This document shows, one piece after another, positions 22,456-23,574 of a stretch of DNA of 23,574 nt. The DNA lies in contig DHNQ01000013.1 of NCBI GenBank assembly GCA_002409595.1, forward strand, positions 1 through 23,574, in the 5' to 3' direction. The position numbers were made by a program, and so were the translations under genes. Under the pieces are notes generated by a model. That model was not told the origin of the DNA. It worked only from the letters and a program-made list of their open reading frames with translations, and did no database searches. This DNA comes from Dysgonomonas sp. UBA5412. Lineage in GTDB: Bacteria; Bacteroidota; Bacteroidia; Bacteroidales; Dysgonomonadaceae. Numbering within the stretch: the first letter of the stretch is position 1; each line of letters starts with the position of its first letter.

Positions 22456-23574
22456 TTACATTTTCATTCCTTTATCCTTCTTTATTATAGGTGTTATGAT
22501 TTGCTTCCTCTTTTCCTCCTCTTTAGCTTCTACTACTCTCGGATCACCCCATGATTCTTTATAATCTGCATCAAACTTATTGGCTTTCCACAGATATGGA
22601 TGAGCGAATCTACCATCATACCATTTCACTTTAGCTTTAGTTATAAAGCCCTTTTCTATCAAAATCTTATCTCTGAGTCGCATCTCATATATACCATATT
22701 TTATGGACTCTTCTGGGTTTTTATTGCTAAATGAGATATTGTCCTTATCATCATTGGCAAATGCATATGCAGAAAATTTAGTGTTGTCATTGGGATGAAT
22801 CATGTTTTCAACAAAGATAATACCGCCTTCTCTCAATACTTTTTCCTGTTCGTCTGATAGCTCAACACCCAAAACAACAAGATTTCGTTTAACGGATATA
22901 GGTTGGATTTCTGTCTTTTTCTGTACTTCGTGTTTAGCTTTTTGTTCGGCCTGTTCTCGCAGAAATTCCTCTCGACCTCGTTTCTTCGCTTCTTCAATAT
23001 TCTTATCAAACTCTTTTTTTAGATTTCCGAAACTAAATTTCCGATCAATATCCGAGCCTTTGAAAGCAATATTGTCGTATCGAAACGATACTCCTTCAAT
23101 CTCTCTGGTCGTTCGTTTGAATTTGTAATCAATCTCAATATTGAATTTTTGAAGAGCGAATCGTAAATCTGCAGGATGCTTGCAAGTGGACAAGACGGAC
23201 TTTATAGCATCGTAAATATAATACTTTACCTTATCGGGATTATCTAGCTTTTCTCGATTTACCTTCTCTTTTCCTTTGCCATAAGTCAGATTATATTTGT
23301 CCTTTAGTTTCTTACAAGTCTTGATGTTTCGTTTATAATCGTGATTGACTGAAATCAAATTCAAATCATTATTGATACGATTATACACAATATGCAGGTG
23401 GGCATTATCCGTATTGTGATGTCGGACAATGATATATTGCGTATTCTTGATTCCCATTTCCTGCATATATTCTTTGGCTAGTTGGAGCATAAAATCATTG
23501 GTCATTTTTCCTTTATCTTCGGGAGAAAAGGATATTGGAATATGGCCAACAGGTTGCTTTATCTCTTTTCGTCC
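22456..23574 (-). CDS. Mobilisation relaxase, 5' end outside window
   Basis: The frame is open to the right edge and includes VGHIPISFSPEDKGKMTND, the usual second block of Bacteroidota relaxases. The true start, with the catalytic Tyr block, therefore lies outside. The histidine motif is present: RHHNTDNAHLHIVYNR, with the three-His pattern HxxDxxHxH that binds the metal at the nicking site. A helical middle part follows (FGNLKKEFDKNIEEAKKRGR, EEFLREQAEQKAKHEVQKK). The C-terminal part (VLGVELSDEQEKVLREGG, SNKNPEESIKYGIYEMRLRD, SWGDPRVVEAKEEEKR) is of a kind seen at the end of mobilisation proteins in this phylum. The protein would nick the element's transfer origin for conjugation with a helper's machinery. 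It lies upstream of, and in the same direction as, the dynamin operon, 369 bases away, which places the operon on a mobilisable element. Confidence 0.85.
   Translation of the reverse strand, partial: GRKEIKQPVGHIPISFSPEDKGKMTNDFMLQLAKEYMQEMGIKNTQYIIVRHHNTDNAHLHIVYNRINNDLNLISVNHDYKRNIKTCKKLKDKYNLTYGKGKEKVNREKLDNPDKVKYYIYDAIKSVLSTCKHPADLRFALQKFNIEIDYKFKRTTREIEGVSFRYDNIAFKGSDIDRKFSFGNLKKEFDKNIEEAKKRGREEFLREQAEQKAKHEVQKKTEIQPISVKRNLVVLGVELSDEQEKVLREGGIIFVENMIHPNDNTKFSAYAFANDDKDNISFSNKNPEESIKYGIYEMRLRDKILIEKGFITKAKVKWYDGRFAHPYLWKANKFDADYKESWGDPRVVEAKEEEKRKQIITPIIKKDKGMKM

Noticed and set aside
22339..22554. A + strand frame of 71 codons between the relaxase and the dynamin operon
   Set aside because: It overlaps the 3' end of the relaxase and low-complexity hydrophobic sequence; no start signal is visible.

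Overview
The window reads as chromosomal DNA of an AT-rich Bacteroidota, most likely order Bacteroidales. The reasons are the TAnnTTTG -7 promoter boxes, surface-type lipoproteins with acidic residues after the lipobox, a BACON domain, a Bacteroides-type mobile-element integrase fragment and relaxase, and the gene order of the thiamine operon. Genus cannot be fixed from sequence alone.

Left end (1-2.5 kb, + strand): the 3' part of an LspA-like membrane protein, a DJ-1/PfpI family gene, a 660-base non-coding stretch with repeated CGTTACCT motifs, a tyrosine recombinase broken after its N-terminal DNA-binding domain, and an unknown small gene. A perfect 13-bp hairpin at 2502-2539 closes this part.

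Centre (2.6-13.6 kb, - strand): two transcription units, each with a TAnnTTTG box followed by a TPP (thiamine pyrophosphate) riboswitch. The right-hand one is the thiamine operon thiD-thiS-tenI-like-thiE-thiG-thiC-thiH-thiF, whose ORFs overlap or lie within about 30 bases of each other. The left-hand one carries no vitamin gene. It encodes three tandem lipoproteins related to cholesterol-dependent cytolysins (CDC-like): one short form fused to a BACON domain, one short form, and one long form with a C-terminal extension. A TPP riboswitch 50-60 bases before a pore-former operon, next to the thiamine operon, is the most striking feature. It implies that these surface proteins are made when thiamine is scarce.

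Right part (13.6-23.6 kb): decayed DNA with an AraC-regulator remnant and a second copy of the repeat block seen near 1.42 kb, then a minus-strand island. Reading in its direction of transcription, the island has a relaxase (running off the window), a UDG-fold-like protein, a coiled-coil tail-anchored protein, a TerB-dynamin fusion GTPase, a second dynamin-like GTPase, a terminator, and then a promoter-led set of a 102-aa protein, two small two-TM proteins and a WYL regulator. Paired dynamins, a WYL regulator and mobilisation genes resemble an anti-phage defence cassette (Eleos/Leo type) on a mobilisable element. No rRNA, tRNA or CRISPR array was seen.
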